This document shows, piece after piece, positions 21,082-32,182 of a stretch of 64,000 bases of DNA (the stretch's first letter is position 1; every line of letters begins with the position of its first letter). Made by a program: the position numbers and the translations under genes. A model generated the notes under the pieces. That model did no database searches and was not told where the DNA came from. It saw nothing but the letters and a program-made list of their open reading frames with translations. Origin of the DNA: Branchiostoma belcheri (lineage: Eukaryota; Chordata; Leptocardii; Amphioxiformes; Branchiostomatidae); the NCBI RefSeq assembly GCF_001625305.1, contig NW_017803918.1, forward strand, positions 66,367-130,366, read 5' to 3'.

Positions 21082-21138
21082 TTGCCCACCCGGCCTCGTT
21101 TTCGATCCAAGATGGCGGCGGCGTGAATAGGGAGTATT
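21082..21138 (-). repeat. Right terminal inverted repeat
   Basis: Inverted partner of 16366-16422; the same sequence closes the second copy at 33237. It lies 36 bp upstream of the THAP start codon. Confidence 0.85.
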
Positions 21139-21730
21139 CGCCTCTATCTTCTGCCTGTCCGAGATTACCTTGGTGAGTGCTACATTACCTTAAATGAAAG
21201 CCAAAGTTTCAACAGTAGACCTCATACCTCCATGAAATATTTTAAGCCTTTGTAGATTTAATGTTCTATCTTGTCTCATTAATCATACTGATAAGGTTGT
21301 AACATTGTTCAAAATAGAATTTTTTTTCGGCTATTTATATTCTGACATTCTGCTAATGTTACAGAACAAAAAATCAGGCTATGGTGCAGAACAAAAATCA
21401 GGCTAGATTTGATGCGTGCGCGAATGTCATCCATATAATTAAATCAACATGACTTTATCATGATATTCCCACATTTCAAAGCCCCACTCAAAGAGTGGAG
21501 GACCCTATCTTGGCCAACAGAGCAGGTCACATGACATGTGTGATGTAATGTATATATAGCAGTTTTACAATTCCACAATTCATAGCGCAGGCCTAACACT
21601 AGAACATGGGACCAGATGGATTAAACTGAACTGATGTTTCTACTACTGGAAAATCTTTTTTGTAGAATTAACCATTTTCTGTAAACAACAGTACTGGCTT
21701 TTTTTGGATATATTCAATGGTATTATAGGG
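21139..21730. other. Intergenic; fragments of two dispersed repeats
   Basis: Around 21222-21320 the text CTCATACCTCCATGAAAT and its flank match one end of the hairpin-ended repeat at 37988. Around 21425 the text matches the edge of the 12828/50660 repeat. No gene seen. Confidence 0.45.
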
Positions 21731-22389
21731 GAGCGTAAGTGACCCAGAGGTGAAAGCAGTTGGCGCTGTCAGCATGCTACAGGGGGACCCTGAAGTTAAG
21801 GTGAACGCCATTGGGGCGGAAGAAGCGGAACAGAAGAGCCCCATGGATGCGCTAATAGCGCATTATTCCAGTTGGCACCGTCTTAAGAAAGCAGTGGCCT
21901 GGATCATCAAAGTGAAGCAAGCCCTCAGGCAGAGGAAAGTGGCCACTGAAAACGGGATGACAATGCGCGATCTCAATCAAGCTGAGAAGGCTATTTTCAA
22001 GCACGTGCAGAACAGATACTACAAACAAGAGATAGTGTCGTTAGAGAGGTCGAAGGATGCGGTAGTAGCATCTACCAGCAACGCCCACAAGCTAAACCCA
22101 ATATTGGGAGACGACGGTCTGCTGAGAGTGGGCGGGAGACTTGACATGTCGTCTCTATCAGAAGAAGAAAGGCACCCCATAATACTCCCTAAGGAGTCAG
22201 CAGTAACGCTGCGGATCATACGGAGTATACACGAGGAAGTAGGCCACCTGGGGCGGAATTATGTCATTGCAAGGTCAAGAGAGAGATATTGGATACCCCA
22301 AGTTAACAAGTTGGTGCGCAAGATGATCAACAAGTGCACAACCTGTAGGCGGAACCATGGGAAGACCGGTGAGCAACAGATGGCAAAAT
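21731..22389 (+). pseudogene. BEL/Pao integrase zinc-binding region
   Basis: The frame from 21731 gives the segment before integrase (IAHYSSWHRLKKAVAWIIKV, a BEL/Pao hallmark) and then the integrase zinc finger. This has GGRLDMSSLSEEERHPIILP, HEEVGHLGRNYVIARSRERY, WIPQVNKLVRKMI and KCTTCRRNHG, giving the H-H-C-C pattern. It stops just after GEQQMA because foreign sequence begins there. The continuation resumes at 23079 after an exact repeat of 12 bp. Protease, reverse transcriptase and LTRs were not seen. The retained part has no internal stop. Confidence 0.85.
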
Positions 22390-22826
22390 AGTCTCCTTGT
22401 TGAAGGTGATAAATATTTCGATCAGACTCACTGCGCCCTACAGCTGGGTATTTTTTCTTTCAAGTCATGTCACCGATTTTCGAATAATGGTCACATTCGG
22501 TTCTTCGAATTCTAGTCATTGCTGTGAAATGTAATCATGATGACGTGACTTCCGTGTCCTATGCACTCTCGTGATACGAAATATTTTGCTCTTTCACAGA
22601 AGTACAACAACAAACTGCCGGGCACGCTTTTCCTGCAAATGGATAATTGCTGGTATGTTTTCGCCATTTGTTTTTGATATAATGTTTAAATGTTAAGTTT
22701 GCAAGTGTGCAATTTTGTAATTGAAATAAACTGTAGCATGTCCTCATACCTTCACACTTCAAAGTAAAAAACATCAAATTTTGTTATTTTTTTCGCAGGG
22801 CAGAAAAAGGAATCATTATCTCTACC

Positions 22827-23695
22827 ATGGCCAACACCGCAGCGACAAGAGCCACCGCCGCTGAGGAGACTTTTCTAGCTGCGATGGCTCTTCTTGATCT
22901 CAGTGTGGCAGGTGAGAAGTGCACGCCGAAGAACACCAGCCCCAACTTCGTGTTTTCGCCGGCCGGGGTGCCAAACGGCCAGCCCCTGACGACGACCCCT
23001 ATCTACATCTGCAGGGTGCGTTCGTTCGTGGGTTCGTTCGTTTGTTTGTTTGAGATGTGTAACGGCGCCCTGTAGTGTGGATGCAACAGATGGCTGATCT
23101 GCCAGAACACCGCGTCATTCCTGATGAGCCACCCTTCACGAGAGTGGGTGTGGATTACTTTGGTCCGATAGAAACCAAGCGTGGAAGAATCATCGTTAAA
23201 CGGTATGGAGTGGTGTTCACATGCATGTCAACACGGGCAGTGCATATCGAGAAGGCGGACTCGCTGGACACAGACTCCTGCATCGATGCCCTTAGAAGAT
23301 TTATAGCTTTGGTAGACTCACAATCTCTACCAGCTCCTCTGGAGTTTTGAGAGCGGGCGGCGCGACCCACCGGTCCCGGACGCAGACCCCAGGACGCATC
23401 CCATGGAGGCGTTCGTGTCATCTTTCTGCGCCCACCCGGGCTTCGATATTGTAGCCATGGTGCAGGGGCTGAATGCCCAGTGTAGGGATTTCCTGAGGAT
23501 GGTAGAAGAGCTGAGGGGACAGGTGCGCGACCGCCTCGACTCAATACCAGAGCACTACGAACACCCGCGATTGTACTGCATCCCGCGGGGAATCAACCAG
23601 GGACAATGCGGTTGGGAGGAGCCCTTGCGGCAGCGTCCGGAACTGTGGACCTTTCCGGACCCCATTCCGAGATCTGAGAGGAGGTTCCCTTACTG
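22827..23695 (+). CDS. Unrecognised two-exon gene interleaved with BEL/Pao integrase
   Basis: Exon A, 22827-23013, starts with a good context (ACCATGG), [14 protein letters not shown], and ends TGCAGG before donor GTGCGT. Exon B, 23334-23695, follows acceptor CTACCAG and ends in ERRFPY and a stop. Both meet in phase 0, giving a protein of about 180 residues. Exon B is GC-rich and contains a helical segment ([20 protein letters not shown]) and a Pro/Arg/Trp-rich end. A further acceptor (TTTTTTTCGCAG at about 22797) suggests an upstream 5' exon. The intron contains the integrase core of a BEL/Pao element. I recognise no family. It could be a lancelet-specific gene or the product of an unknown mobile element. 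Confidence 0.5.
23079..23320 (+). pseudogene. BEL/Pao integrase catalytic core, first part
   Basis: Reads [20 protein letters not shown], then [15 protein letters not shown] with the first catalytic Asp, and [20 protein letters not shown], followed by [12 protein letters not shown]. The sequence departs from the family at about 23318, before the second Asp and the Glu. It begins with the same GCAACAGATGGC found at 22374-22385 at the end of the upstream integrase part. It lies entirely inside the intron of the gene at 22827-23695. Confidence 0.82.
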
Positions 23696-23699
23696 AGCC

Positions 23700-24367
23700 G
23701 GCAACCATACAATCAGACTTGAATATGAACTGGAATGATGTAATAGAGAACAGATGGTTACCCTCCTACAGTCACTGTATATGAACACCACTTAGAATAC
23801 AGTCGTGTGAAAAGTCCCTCCGTGTGAGATTGATCATTACAAGACACTACATGGACGTTGAAATATGTAGACTGGGATGTTATGTGGACACTAGGAAGGA
23901 AATTTTACTGCTAACGACCCTGCGTATATCAGGTAGGAAAACCATTTCTATTATATGTCCGGTAGGGGGACGATTCTGATTTATATTTCAAATGGTTATC
24001 CCAAATTTTATCCAAATTATTGTTTCACTGTTTCACTGTGTAACCTAGACGAACTTTGACGGGTATCCGGGGTCTTTAGGTGGGTGACCCTCAGGGAGTT
24101 GCGACCCTGCCCAGCCCAGGCTAGCTATTGTGTAAAATCCCACATAGGTAAGTGGTGTCATCACCATTGATAGGATTGTTTTTTTGTACAACTGAAATGT
24201 TTAACGTTCTACAACTGAGTCAATGTAGACAAACACTACTTCTTCTCGGTCTTGGTTCGTAACCCTGGCTTATTGTCGTTTGCGCCCTTGACGTTTCTCG
24301 AGGTCCGCAATAGCTATTTTGAGGGCTGTGAATAATATTCAATAGTGAATCTCACACCGGAGTTTTC
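23700..24367. other. Non-coding sequence
   Basis: 3' flank of the preceding gene. No open frame, repeat or domain was recognised. Confidence 0.4.
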
Positions 24368-24610
24368 ATGATGTCGCCTTTGGCAGCACTGAATTGTTTG
24401 ATGTATGGCTTTCACCAGTGGTCAGTCGATGCCCTCGATGCTGATCCGGTGTTCCCCGACACGCCCGACCGGCATGGATGTACACAGGCACCTACAAGTC
24501 GAACAGTATGCATTCGGCGTCGACCAGACAGGTCGGTACATGAAGTTCACTGGAATTAAATTGGTGTGGTGTAAGACATCGGTCTATAACGGGGCAGTCT
24601 TTTGTAAAAT
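24368..24610 (+). other. Possible exon fragment, unrecognised
   Basis: A GC-richer island with two overlapping open frames. One contains QVEQYAFGVDQTGRYMKFTG, which has the look of a tyrosine-recombinase- or Crypton-associated sequence, but the resemblance is too weak to name. Not supported by clear splice sites. Confidence 0.25.
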
Positions 24611-24619
24611 GGGTGAGAA

Positions 24620-27600
24620 TTTATTTCGGTTTTCTAGTTTTCTTGGATGAATTTGTGTAAGGGAATTATGCCGTTTACGACAGGCAAACTATTTCTAACC
24701 TCTAATGATCATTATATTTATACTTATTATTATATTATTTGTACTATTTTATGTATAATACTTTTCAATTGTCAATATTAGTAATATGGCAGCATTCATA
24801 ACTGCTCATAAAAAACATTGCTACTAGCCTGGGCTCATATTTGCTTTACTGCAAGGTACTATTAAACTATACTAGAAAAAAGATTCTTAGATGCTTTTCA
24901 ATCTACTTTATATTTCTTTTATTATATTCCAACTGTATCCCTGCAGCTTTTTTTTTTTGGCATGCCCCGAAAATTTCAAATGTTGAGGATACTGTTATTC
25001 TATGTTCTATTATACAATATTCTAATATTTGTGAACTTCTACTAATTATTTAAAAATACAGTATGTTTGTAACATTAGGGCAATGACATGTAAGTGCAGT
25101 ATACCTATAAATAGAACATATCAGGCAAGAGGAGTTATCATCAGAAAGCACACCAGTCAGAGGTATATTCAGAGTAAATGAAATTTGATGTCATTTCAAG
25201 ATGGCAGTAATCAGAGATGCACAGCACCAGCTTTTTACCCACACGAATGTGCTCAACTTCTTATGAAAATACATATACCAAGAATGATTTAAGATTGTAC
25301 TCCTTTAGATTTTGGAAATAAAAAAAACTGTCCCCGGAAGCACCGGGTTCCTGAAATGTGAGTGGCGTGTCTATTCTGAGTGGTGTCTCTGCACTCAGTG
25401 TCGCCACCAATGATGTTGTAATTCGAACTAGCATTACGACTTCTAGACAACGAAATGTGATTCGTGTCATATATAAACATGTAGTAGTGCGAAAGGAGTG
25501 ACGATGTATATTCTTTGGTTTGGACTTGTGTCCATGCCCTCAGATTCTGATGTGAGATGCGTCGGCACGTAGCCTTCCCTCACACCATGTCGCGTGCACG
25601 ATGTAACGGTGGTCTGTTCTATGACCACCCCTTGTTAGCACACTGTATTCCTTTCCCATTTGTTAAGCTGTATTGACAGCCGTTCGTGCCGGAATGAGAC
25701 CGTTTGAAACCTGTAATTACTCATAGCCAAGGTTCGGTAGTCACTAACCCGGAATGTTCAAGTGCCATATGTGCACCTGCCTGAAGCGCCCAACAATTTG
25801 TTGTAACTCCATATATCTGCTTGGCACCCCTGAAGTTACATCAAGTATAAGAGATCTAGTCCGACCTGTATCGCCACCGATATCGTTCAATCTGTGGTTT
25901 ACTGTTGTCAAGCCACAGTGGTCAGGGTAGGATTACATGTAACTGTAGTCGGAAATGTCCGACAATTCGGGCATCCCGGCTAATACAACTTTGCATAGAG
26001 CTTATGCCACTGAGACCGACTTAAGCTCGAGTCTGATCCACCCCTTTCATTGTTGTGGCAACAGCAAAAAAACAATTGTTAAAAATCGCTGCAACATCCA
26101 ACTAATCTAAGCTGAACCAGCCCCCACTGAGCCAATGGCACAGTCCCCGAAGTCTGGGTTTCCAAGAGGCTGGACAGCAGAAGGAAATAGACCTGAACTA
26201 TGTATCAACCATTGAGTTGGCCGACCGATCTACCGCAAGCCAATCCATTACCTCAGTAATGATCATTAACTGCTCAGTCAACGATGTTTACACAATTACA
26301 AACGACCAGTGTAGTTTAAATATTTGAGCGCAGGTCAGATATTAAAAAGCGCGCTTTGCTGCAGAAATATGCGGTTTCTAATGGTATTTCATGTCTTGCG
26401 TGGACACAGCTGTGTTCTATGTGGATGGTCCTCATCTCACAGCTGATCCACGGTGTTTGATGTTCATCTCAGTAGCTGTAGGGGAAACACGAATATAAGT
26501 ATTAGTATCAAAATACTTTGACAAAATTCTCATTCTTGAAATTTGATACCGAACTGACAACACGGTACTAGTAGATATTGGTCAAGTAGGTTTTAGTAAC
26601 CAGGAAAAGTCTAACGGAGGCCGAGTTGCTCGGTATAGCTCAACCATGTATTTCTTTTCGGTTCCAAAAATTTTTCGTATGTACGGATAGCATACGTAAA
26701 AAAAATTGTAAAATATAACCAATATACGAATAAAAAAATATATATACTTGTAATTGTATTAGGCTGTGTAATCAATTTGGAAAAATCGTCCGAGAAAATT
26801 GCCAAGTACGCAGTTCTCGTCCGCCAACACGTAAACAAAGTAATCCATCACAGATGTCAGCCGCGGTCAGTCTTCTACGAAATTCTTATGAAATTTTGTC
26901 ATTAGCAGTAAAAATTGGCCTATTTATAATCATCATTGTTTGGACGTTTTCTACGATCACAAATTAGAGATTTTTTTCCTGGCCAAAGGTTGGTGCAAAC
27001 TGTTTATAATTTGATGACGAGACACATTCCACAAACTACCGTGCAAAACACTGTGCGGCTCAACTAAACGGCAGAATCAATCGACGCAAAAAAAACTTGG
27101 CCACATCTGTTTACGAGTAACCGTAACATCGTTAGGATTCATTCTACGCAAGTTGACGATCACAGAAATGACAATTTAGAACACAAAACGACCTGGAAAT
27201 ACAGCACCTACCTCACACCACCGCCCTTCTTCTCAAACTGAACCTGGGTGCGGTCGTGCGACGAGAAATTCGGTCTATATCCATCCGCGACGGGACTGTT
27301 AAGCTGTTACGATATGTATAATGACACAAGCACAATTAAAGTTTTTATCTGCACAGATGTAGCAAAATCTGGATAGTTTAAAAGCTAACACTTTTAACTA
27401 GACGTTTCGTCCTTGTCACGTACTACTTTCTGGCGGCACTTGTGTACGTCCTGTCTGGGAAGGCTATTCGGTGGCGAGGCAGTGCGAGGCTCACTGGGGG
27501 TCTAAGAAAGAACTCATTGCATCTAAGGTGCCCAGGGATAGTGACCCTACTAGTACCTGTTGGGTCCTGATTTAAATTTGGAATGTATTTCAAAATTTGC

Positions 27601-28460
27601 ATGGGAGTTAGATTAGTGTGTACATTTCAATGATGATAATGTCAGTTTCTTGTTTGTAGAAGTAGACCCCCGTCGTCCAAAACTAAAAAAAAAAAATCAA
27701 TGCACATATATTAAAGGTGTCCAGAGCAAATATTGGTTGCTTTTTGGATCGCGATTTAACTTCTAACTAAGTTATACTTATTTATGTTTCAAAACGTTTC
27801 AAATATGCAGGGCAGTTAAATGAGCATACGGCGGTCCTCACGGTGAGGCATGCGATAGTTTACCGTGTACATCAGAAGTTTGAATTCACCACCTTCAGCT
27901 TCGCATCACCATAGGAACAGGACAAATGGATCAAGCAAGGCAGGATATCTTGGCTTGGCAGTCATCATGCATCAAGTTGAGAAGTATCAACCCGGGATGC
28001 AGTATGGTACTGAGTGTTGTCTTTCTCAAAGACTGGATGCCTTGTTCCGAATATACGTAGCTGCCCGTCTGTTGGACACCTTCGATAAGGTAATCTCCGA
28101 GTAATCACGGTTCGGGAAAGTTTTTCGACGGTCATGGCCACTGGATCACATTGAACATTCTCTGAGACGCACAAACTGCTGACTGTACTTAACCATCCCA
28201 ATAACGTCTGTCGGACGTCAGAGAGAGCGTTTTCATCCTTGAAAAGACTGCTCCTAACATATTTCAGGTCATCAATGACAGAACAAAGATTGAATAACTG
28301 CATGATGTTGCATATTCACAATGACCTTGTTGACACCATGGACCTAACACCGATTGCTTCTACCGTTTTGTGTCTTTCAATGGTGATCGAAGCCGGTACT
28401 TTGGTTCTTTAACCCTCAACAGTACACCTTCCCGGACTGATTATTTTTTTAATCCGTACA
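24620..28460. other. Long non-coding stretch
   Basis: AT-rich to mixed sequence with no gene, long repeat or RNA gene that I can support. Short open frames near 27865-28104 lack domains and splice support. Poly(T) and AT-rich runs occur around 24700-24960. Confidence 0.4.
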
Positions 28461-28462
28461 CC

Positions 28463-28484
28463 TGGGGTCCGCGCGGACCCCAGA
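28463..28484. repeat. Perfect 22 bp GC-rich palindrome
   Basis: CTGGGGTCCGC is followed directly by its reverse complement with no loop. It stands in otherwise AT-rich sequence. Confidence 0.85.
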
Positions 28485-28734
28485 ACAGTTTTTTGCTAGT
28501 TTTTAGAAATTATCAACATGCTACCAGCTCAGTTGTTTTGCAAACTGATGTGGGAACCCCTGTGTCCACATTACATACAAAAATCAAACATTTTGAACTA
28601 TTTACACTGCGCTGTGATTGGTTAAATCCTGCATGACGTCATTATCCCTTTAAATATGAATGCCAGCCAGGCTAATCACCATTGCGATCATTGGAAGCCT
28701 CCGCTACGCCAGCTTGGAGCGACGTGCTAGTGCC

Positions 28735-30500
28735 GGGCGTGCCCTCCCAGCCCTCCCACGTTTTGCAGCAATGGTCTTCGGTTTGGGTGTCGGTGTCTTC
28801 CTGGCGAGTCCAGCAGTTTGGAGGCTTCCACGACGACTCCTTCGGTTTGGAGGAGTGCAGAACGGTTTTTGCTGTCGTTTTGTGTCCACGGGTTTTTGTT
28901 TGTTTTCCCGAGTTGGTATCATTTTGTTTTTGGAAGGAATGCGTTGCACGTGGTATTGCATTTGTTACTAACTGGTCTTGGGAAGTGAGCTTGGCAGATG
29001 AATGTTGTTTTTCTTTGCTGCACTCTTGAACTTTTAAGTGGGTAGAAAAAGAGATATGTGGTGTCTGTTTGACGTGTACGTGTTTCTGTTTTTAAGATAA
29101 CGTCGCAGATTCGTAGACTTCCCGCACCAGCTGTGTAGAATCCAGGACAATGGCGACAGCTGTAACTTCAGCAGGACCAGCGGACGCACCTCGAAAACAC
29201 CTCCTACCCGGTACAGGCGGACTGGTTTTGGTCGCTGACGTTAGAGAAGCAGAGGCCTGTTCCTGAGTTCCTGAAAGAGAAGGTTTGGGTAGTGCGAAGT
29301 ACAGGACGTGGTTTGCTTTTCTTTTCCGACAGTTTTTGTGTGGGTTGTCTGTAAGAATGTTGGCGGCAGTCTCGCACCTGGGTCATTTGCATTTGAATGC
29401 GTGGGTGTCTGTTTGAGCCAGAATTGACTATTAGTAGTTTGTTTTTTTCAGGGTTTCTTTTCTGAGTTTTCGAGGGTGGTTTTAGCCATTTTGTAAAATT
29501 AGCAGGGGAGGTTTCCCGAGCGGTGTTCCTTCGGCTTCGTGCCCATTAAGATCGTGTTGCGGGTTGCCCTCGCGGTGGAGGCGCGCTCGGGCGGGTAGTG
29601 TGGTAGTAGTGTGAAAGGTTTTCACGGGGTTAAGAAATTGCAGGTTAATAAGCAATGTCGTTTGCTCTTGCAGTTATAGCAGCACAACAACCTCGTTTCC
29701 CAAGCGGTCAAGATGTGGGAAGGCAGCAGCAGATCCCACAACCTCAGTACCCGGTACAGCAACGGGTACCTACCGCATTTTGCAGCCGTGATCTTCGGCC
29801 CGGGCTACGGTGACATCCCTAACGAGTCCAACAGTCTGGGGGTTTCTTGGCCACTCCATTGGGCTGCGGAACGGTTTTGGTGTCGTTTCCGTTGTTTGAT
29901 TTTCAGTTTTCCAGAGTTTTGGTAACTCGTTTTGTCATTTTGGCGGGAGCGTGTTGCACGTGGTACATTTGCATTTGAAATAAATTGGTTCCGGGTGGTG
30001 ACTTTGGCAGATAAGCGTTTCTTTGTTTGTCAGGAGGGTTGGAAACTCGAGTGCTAAAGCCTCCGGTACTTTGTACCCTTAGATCATGGAGTGGTGATGC
30101 CTTCATGGTGTTGGCACATTCGAGTGGGTAGTTAAAATATAGTTGGTATCTCTGCGTGACGTGTTTGTGTTTGTGTTTTAAAGGTGATGTCGCAGACTAC
30201 AAGACTACCCGAGCCATCTTCAGCAAGGACCAACACCAGGGAGACCAGTCACTCCAGTAGGCCCTACTCCAGCAGGACGAACACCAGCGGGGTTTTATAC
30301 AGCGCAACGTTTCTCGGGCGATGTCGTAGACTCCAAGACTACCCGCGTCAGCAGTGCAGCACCCAGGACAACGGCGACAGTTGACTCTTTAGCAAGGACC
30401 AACACCAGGGAAACCTCTCACTCCAGCAGGTCCTACTCCAGCAGGACCAACACCAGCAGTGTTTACGGCGCAACATTTCCAGGGTAGGTGGAAACACATC
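28735..30500 (+). repeat. Diverged tandem duplication of about 1.05 kb
   Basis: 28740-29180 and 29770-30240 share ordered blocks: CCCACGTTTTGCAGC against CCGCATTTTGCAGCC, GCGTTGCACGTGGTA against GTGTTGCACGTGGTACATTTG, and ACGTCGCAGATTCGTAGACT against TGTCGCAGACTACAAGACTA. Exon-like Gln/Pro-rich text (FPSGQDVGRQQQIPQPQYPV) sits at about 29695-29765. A nested repeat at 30218-30330 and 30390-30480 encodes ARTNTRETSHSSRPYSSRTN twice. It may be a decayed duplicated gene or a repeat family; function unknown. Confidence 0.5.
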
Positions 30501-30523
30501 TTTGTTTTTGATGCGACGGGTCT

Positions 30524-30681
30524 AAATTGATCGTCGATGTTGTCATGTGAGTGTCTCTTATGCACATTCCACGTGCAGACACTCAGTGGCAAGCAGTCGG
30601 ACGGATCCAAACATGGCGAGCGCTGATGTGTTGTTGCGTCGCGTGTAAATTGATCGTCGATNNNNNNNNNNNNNNNNNNNN
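30524..30681. other. Short repeat at an assembly gap
   Basis: TAAATTGATCGTCGAT occurs at about 30524 and again at about 30646, directly before 20 N (30662-30681). The gap was probably placed in a tandem repeat. Confidence 0.7.
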
Positions 30682-30814
30682 TTAAATAACTATAGGGCAC
30701 AGGAGCCTATAGCAACATTAAATTTTACACTGCCAGTTTTATGGACAAGTACAAATTACGCTGCTCATGTTTAACTACCATATAAAACTGACCACACTGT
30801 TATTGAATGTGCAG

Positions 30815-30904
30815 ATATTGACCAGACCCTGGGAGTGGCCGTCCGTGAGCGCCTGAGGCCAGAAGTGGGGACGGCGGTCAATCAACTGGTGGACATGATC
30901 AACA
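30815..30904 (+). CDS. Isolated exon-like segment, unrecognised
   Basis: Acceptor TGTGCAG and donor GTAAGT bound 90 bp that read TLGVAVRERLRPEVGTAVNQ followed by LVDMIN. The codon pattern is coding-like with a clear GC rise. Upstream and downstream exons were not found. It could belong to a host gene or to a mobile-element gene. Confidence 0.35.
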
Positions 30905-30948
30905 GTAAGTTTTCTATTATGAAGTTCATCTGTGTTGGTAGTAATCAT

Positions 30949-32182
30949 ACTAAGGCCTAGGAAAATAAATGTTGTGTTTCCTGTTTCCCGACCGACCCTA
31001 AAAAAAACCGCCGACCCTAGACTTATTTTTGTGTGGACCCCTGCATATTGCTGAACCAAAACATTTGCACGACGCTACCGAGAGAATCGCTGTCATTGGT
31101 GGAACATCGGGCGCCCCGCTAGCGTTTTGAAGCCGTGTAAACAACGCTTATTGTCTGATTTGTTTGTAAAACAAAGCCCTCGACCCCGAAAATAAGTTTA
31201 ACAAAAAGCCGATACGTTTACGAAACCGTAGAAAATTCGCTATCGACGTAAAGCACATGGTGGCCGCAAGTCCTGAATCTCAAAATCGGCAACGCGGCAG
31301 AAAAATGCCTGGTCCATTTTAGCGATTTTTACCATAAAAATAACGTATGTGGTTTATTTTCCCTCTGGTGTTAGTTTTTAGGTCCCGAAACCCTTAAAAA
31401 AAAGTAGAAATTTGCCTGCAAATCGGACGGCCGAGGTGGGGAGGGCGCCTGCATTTAGAGCTGCGTGACCCGTAAAGTCAAAGGTCATAGGGCACGCGTA
31501 TTGCGCAATCATCGTAAATTGCGCCGATTTAGCTAATTTTAGGGCGTTTAAAATTGATACAATCACATATCGATTTTTAGGAAAACATTGGGATAGAAAC
31601 CAATCAAAATTTTACGCTGAATAATATTTTTTTTTTCAGATCTTTTTTACTTCAGAAGTTTTTTTCGTCAGAAGTTTTTTCCTCAAAAGTTTTTTTTTTC
31701 TTCAAAAGTTTTTCTTCTTCGAAAGTTTTTTTCTTCCAATTTTTTTTTCTTCAGGCGTTTTTTCCTTCAGAAGTTTTTCTTCTTCTGAATCCACTAACTT
31801 TGACCAGACTAGACAATGTACCATACCAACCAATTATTATGTTGAAATATTTGTACTTAATTGGGCTTGATTTTCTATCTCTTAAGTTAGACAGATTTTC
31901 AACTCAAGTTGCAGGAGAAGGCTACAAACTGCATTTCAGAATGGTACGTATTAAAATGCAACAGCTTCTCCTGCGCGCGGCGTAGGGCGCAAAGTTGGAG
32001 ACCCCTGAAATATAATATTGCATAATTGATTTTTCAACTTGTTCTACTTAAATAAACACAGCAATCATCAAAGTCTAAAAAAAATAAAAATAAAAAATAA
32101 AATAAGATAATCCCTACCTACCGACCCTAATTTTTTCAGGACCGAAACAGGAAACACAACATTTTTTTTCCTTGGCCTTAGT
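30949..32182. mobile_element. Inverted-repeat element inserted beside the second THAP copy
   Basis: Left end 30949-30990 and the reverse complement of the right end about 32108-32182 share ACTAAGGCC, then ATGTTGTGTTTCCTGTTTC and GACCGACCCTAA-type text, about 90% alike over some 38 bp. The interior is AT-rich and non-coding and includes a long T-rich tract (31625-31790). The right end abuts THAP exon 2 at the sequence CTTAGTGG. The left flank is not the other half of that exon, so it is not a simple insertion. Confidence 0.6.
31625..31790 (+). repeat. T-rich low-complexity tract
   Basis: Roughly ten imperfect copies of CTTCARAAGTTTTT with long T runs. Confidence 0.8.

Larger units (their letters stand above)
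16366..21138. mobile_element. Composite DNA transposon: YqaJ nuclease + THAP gene, 57 bp inverted ends
   Basis: Left end 16366-16422 and right end 21082-21138 are inverted copies of the same 57 bp sequence with one mismatch; it includes ACTCCCTATTCACGCCGCC and ends CCGGGTGGGCAA. A SWIM/YqaJ nuclease gene starts 8 bp inside the left end on plus, and a THAP-coiled-coil gene starts about 36 bp inside the right end on minus, so the two genes converge. Comparison with the second copy at 33237 puts the outer edge at ATACTCCC, fitting a 2 bp AT/TA target duplication. From memory, ISL2EU-type elements pair a THAP-bearing transposase with a YqaJ protein, so this assignment needs a database check. The expected DDE transposase core is absent between the two genes, so this copy looks non-autonomous. 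Confidence 0.8.

Noticed and set aside
12385-23320. Single BEL/Pao element spanning gag (12.4 kb) to integrase (21.7-23.3 kb)
   Set aside because: PTEN exons, a complete transposon and no reverse transcriptase lie between them; two separate fragments are simpler.
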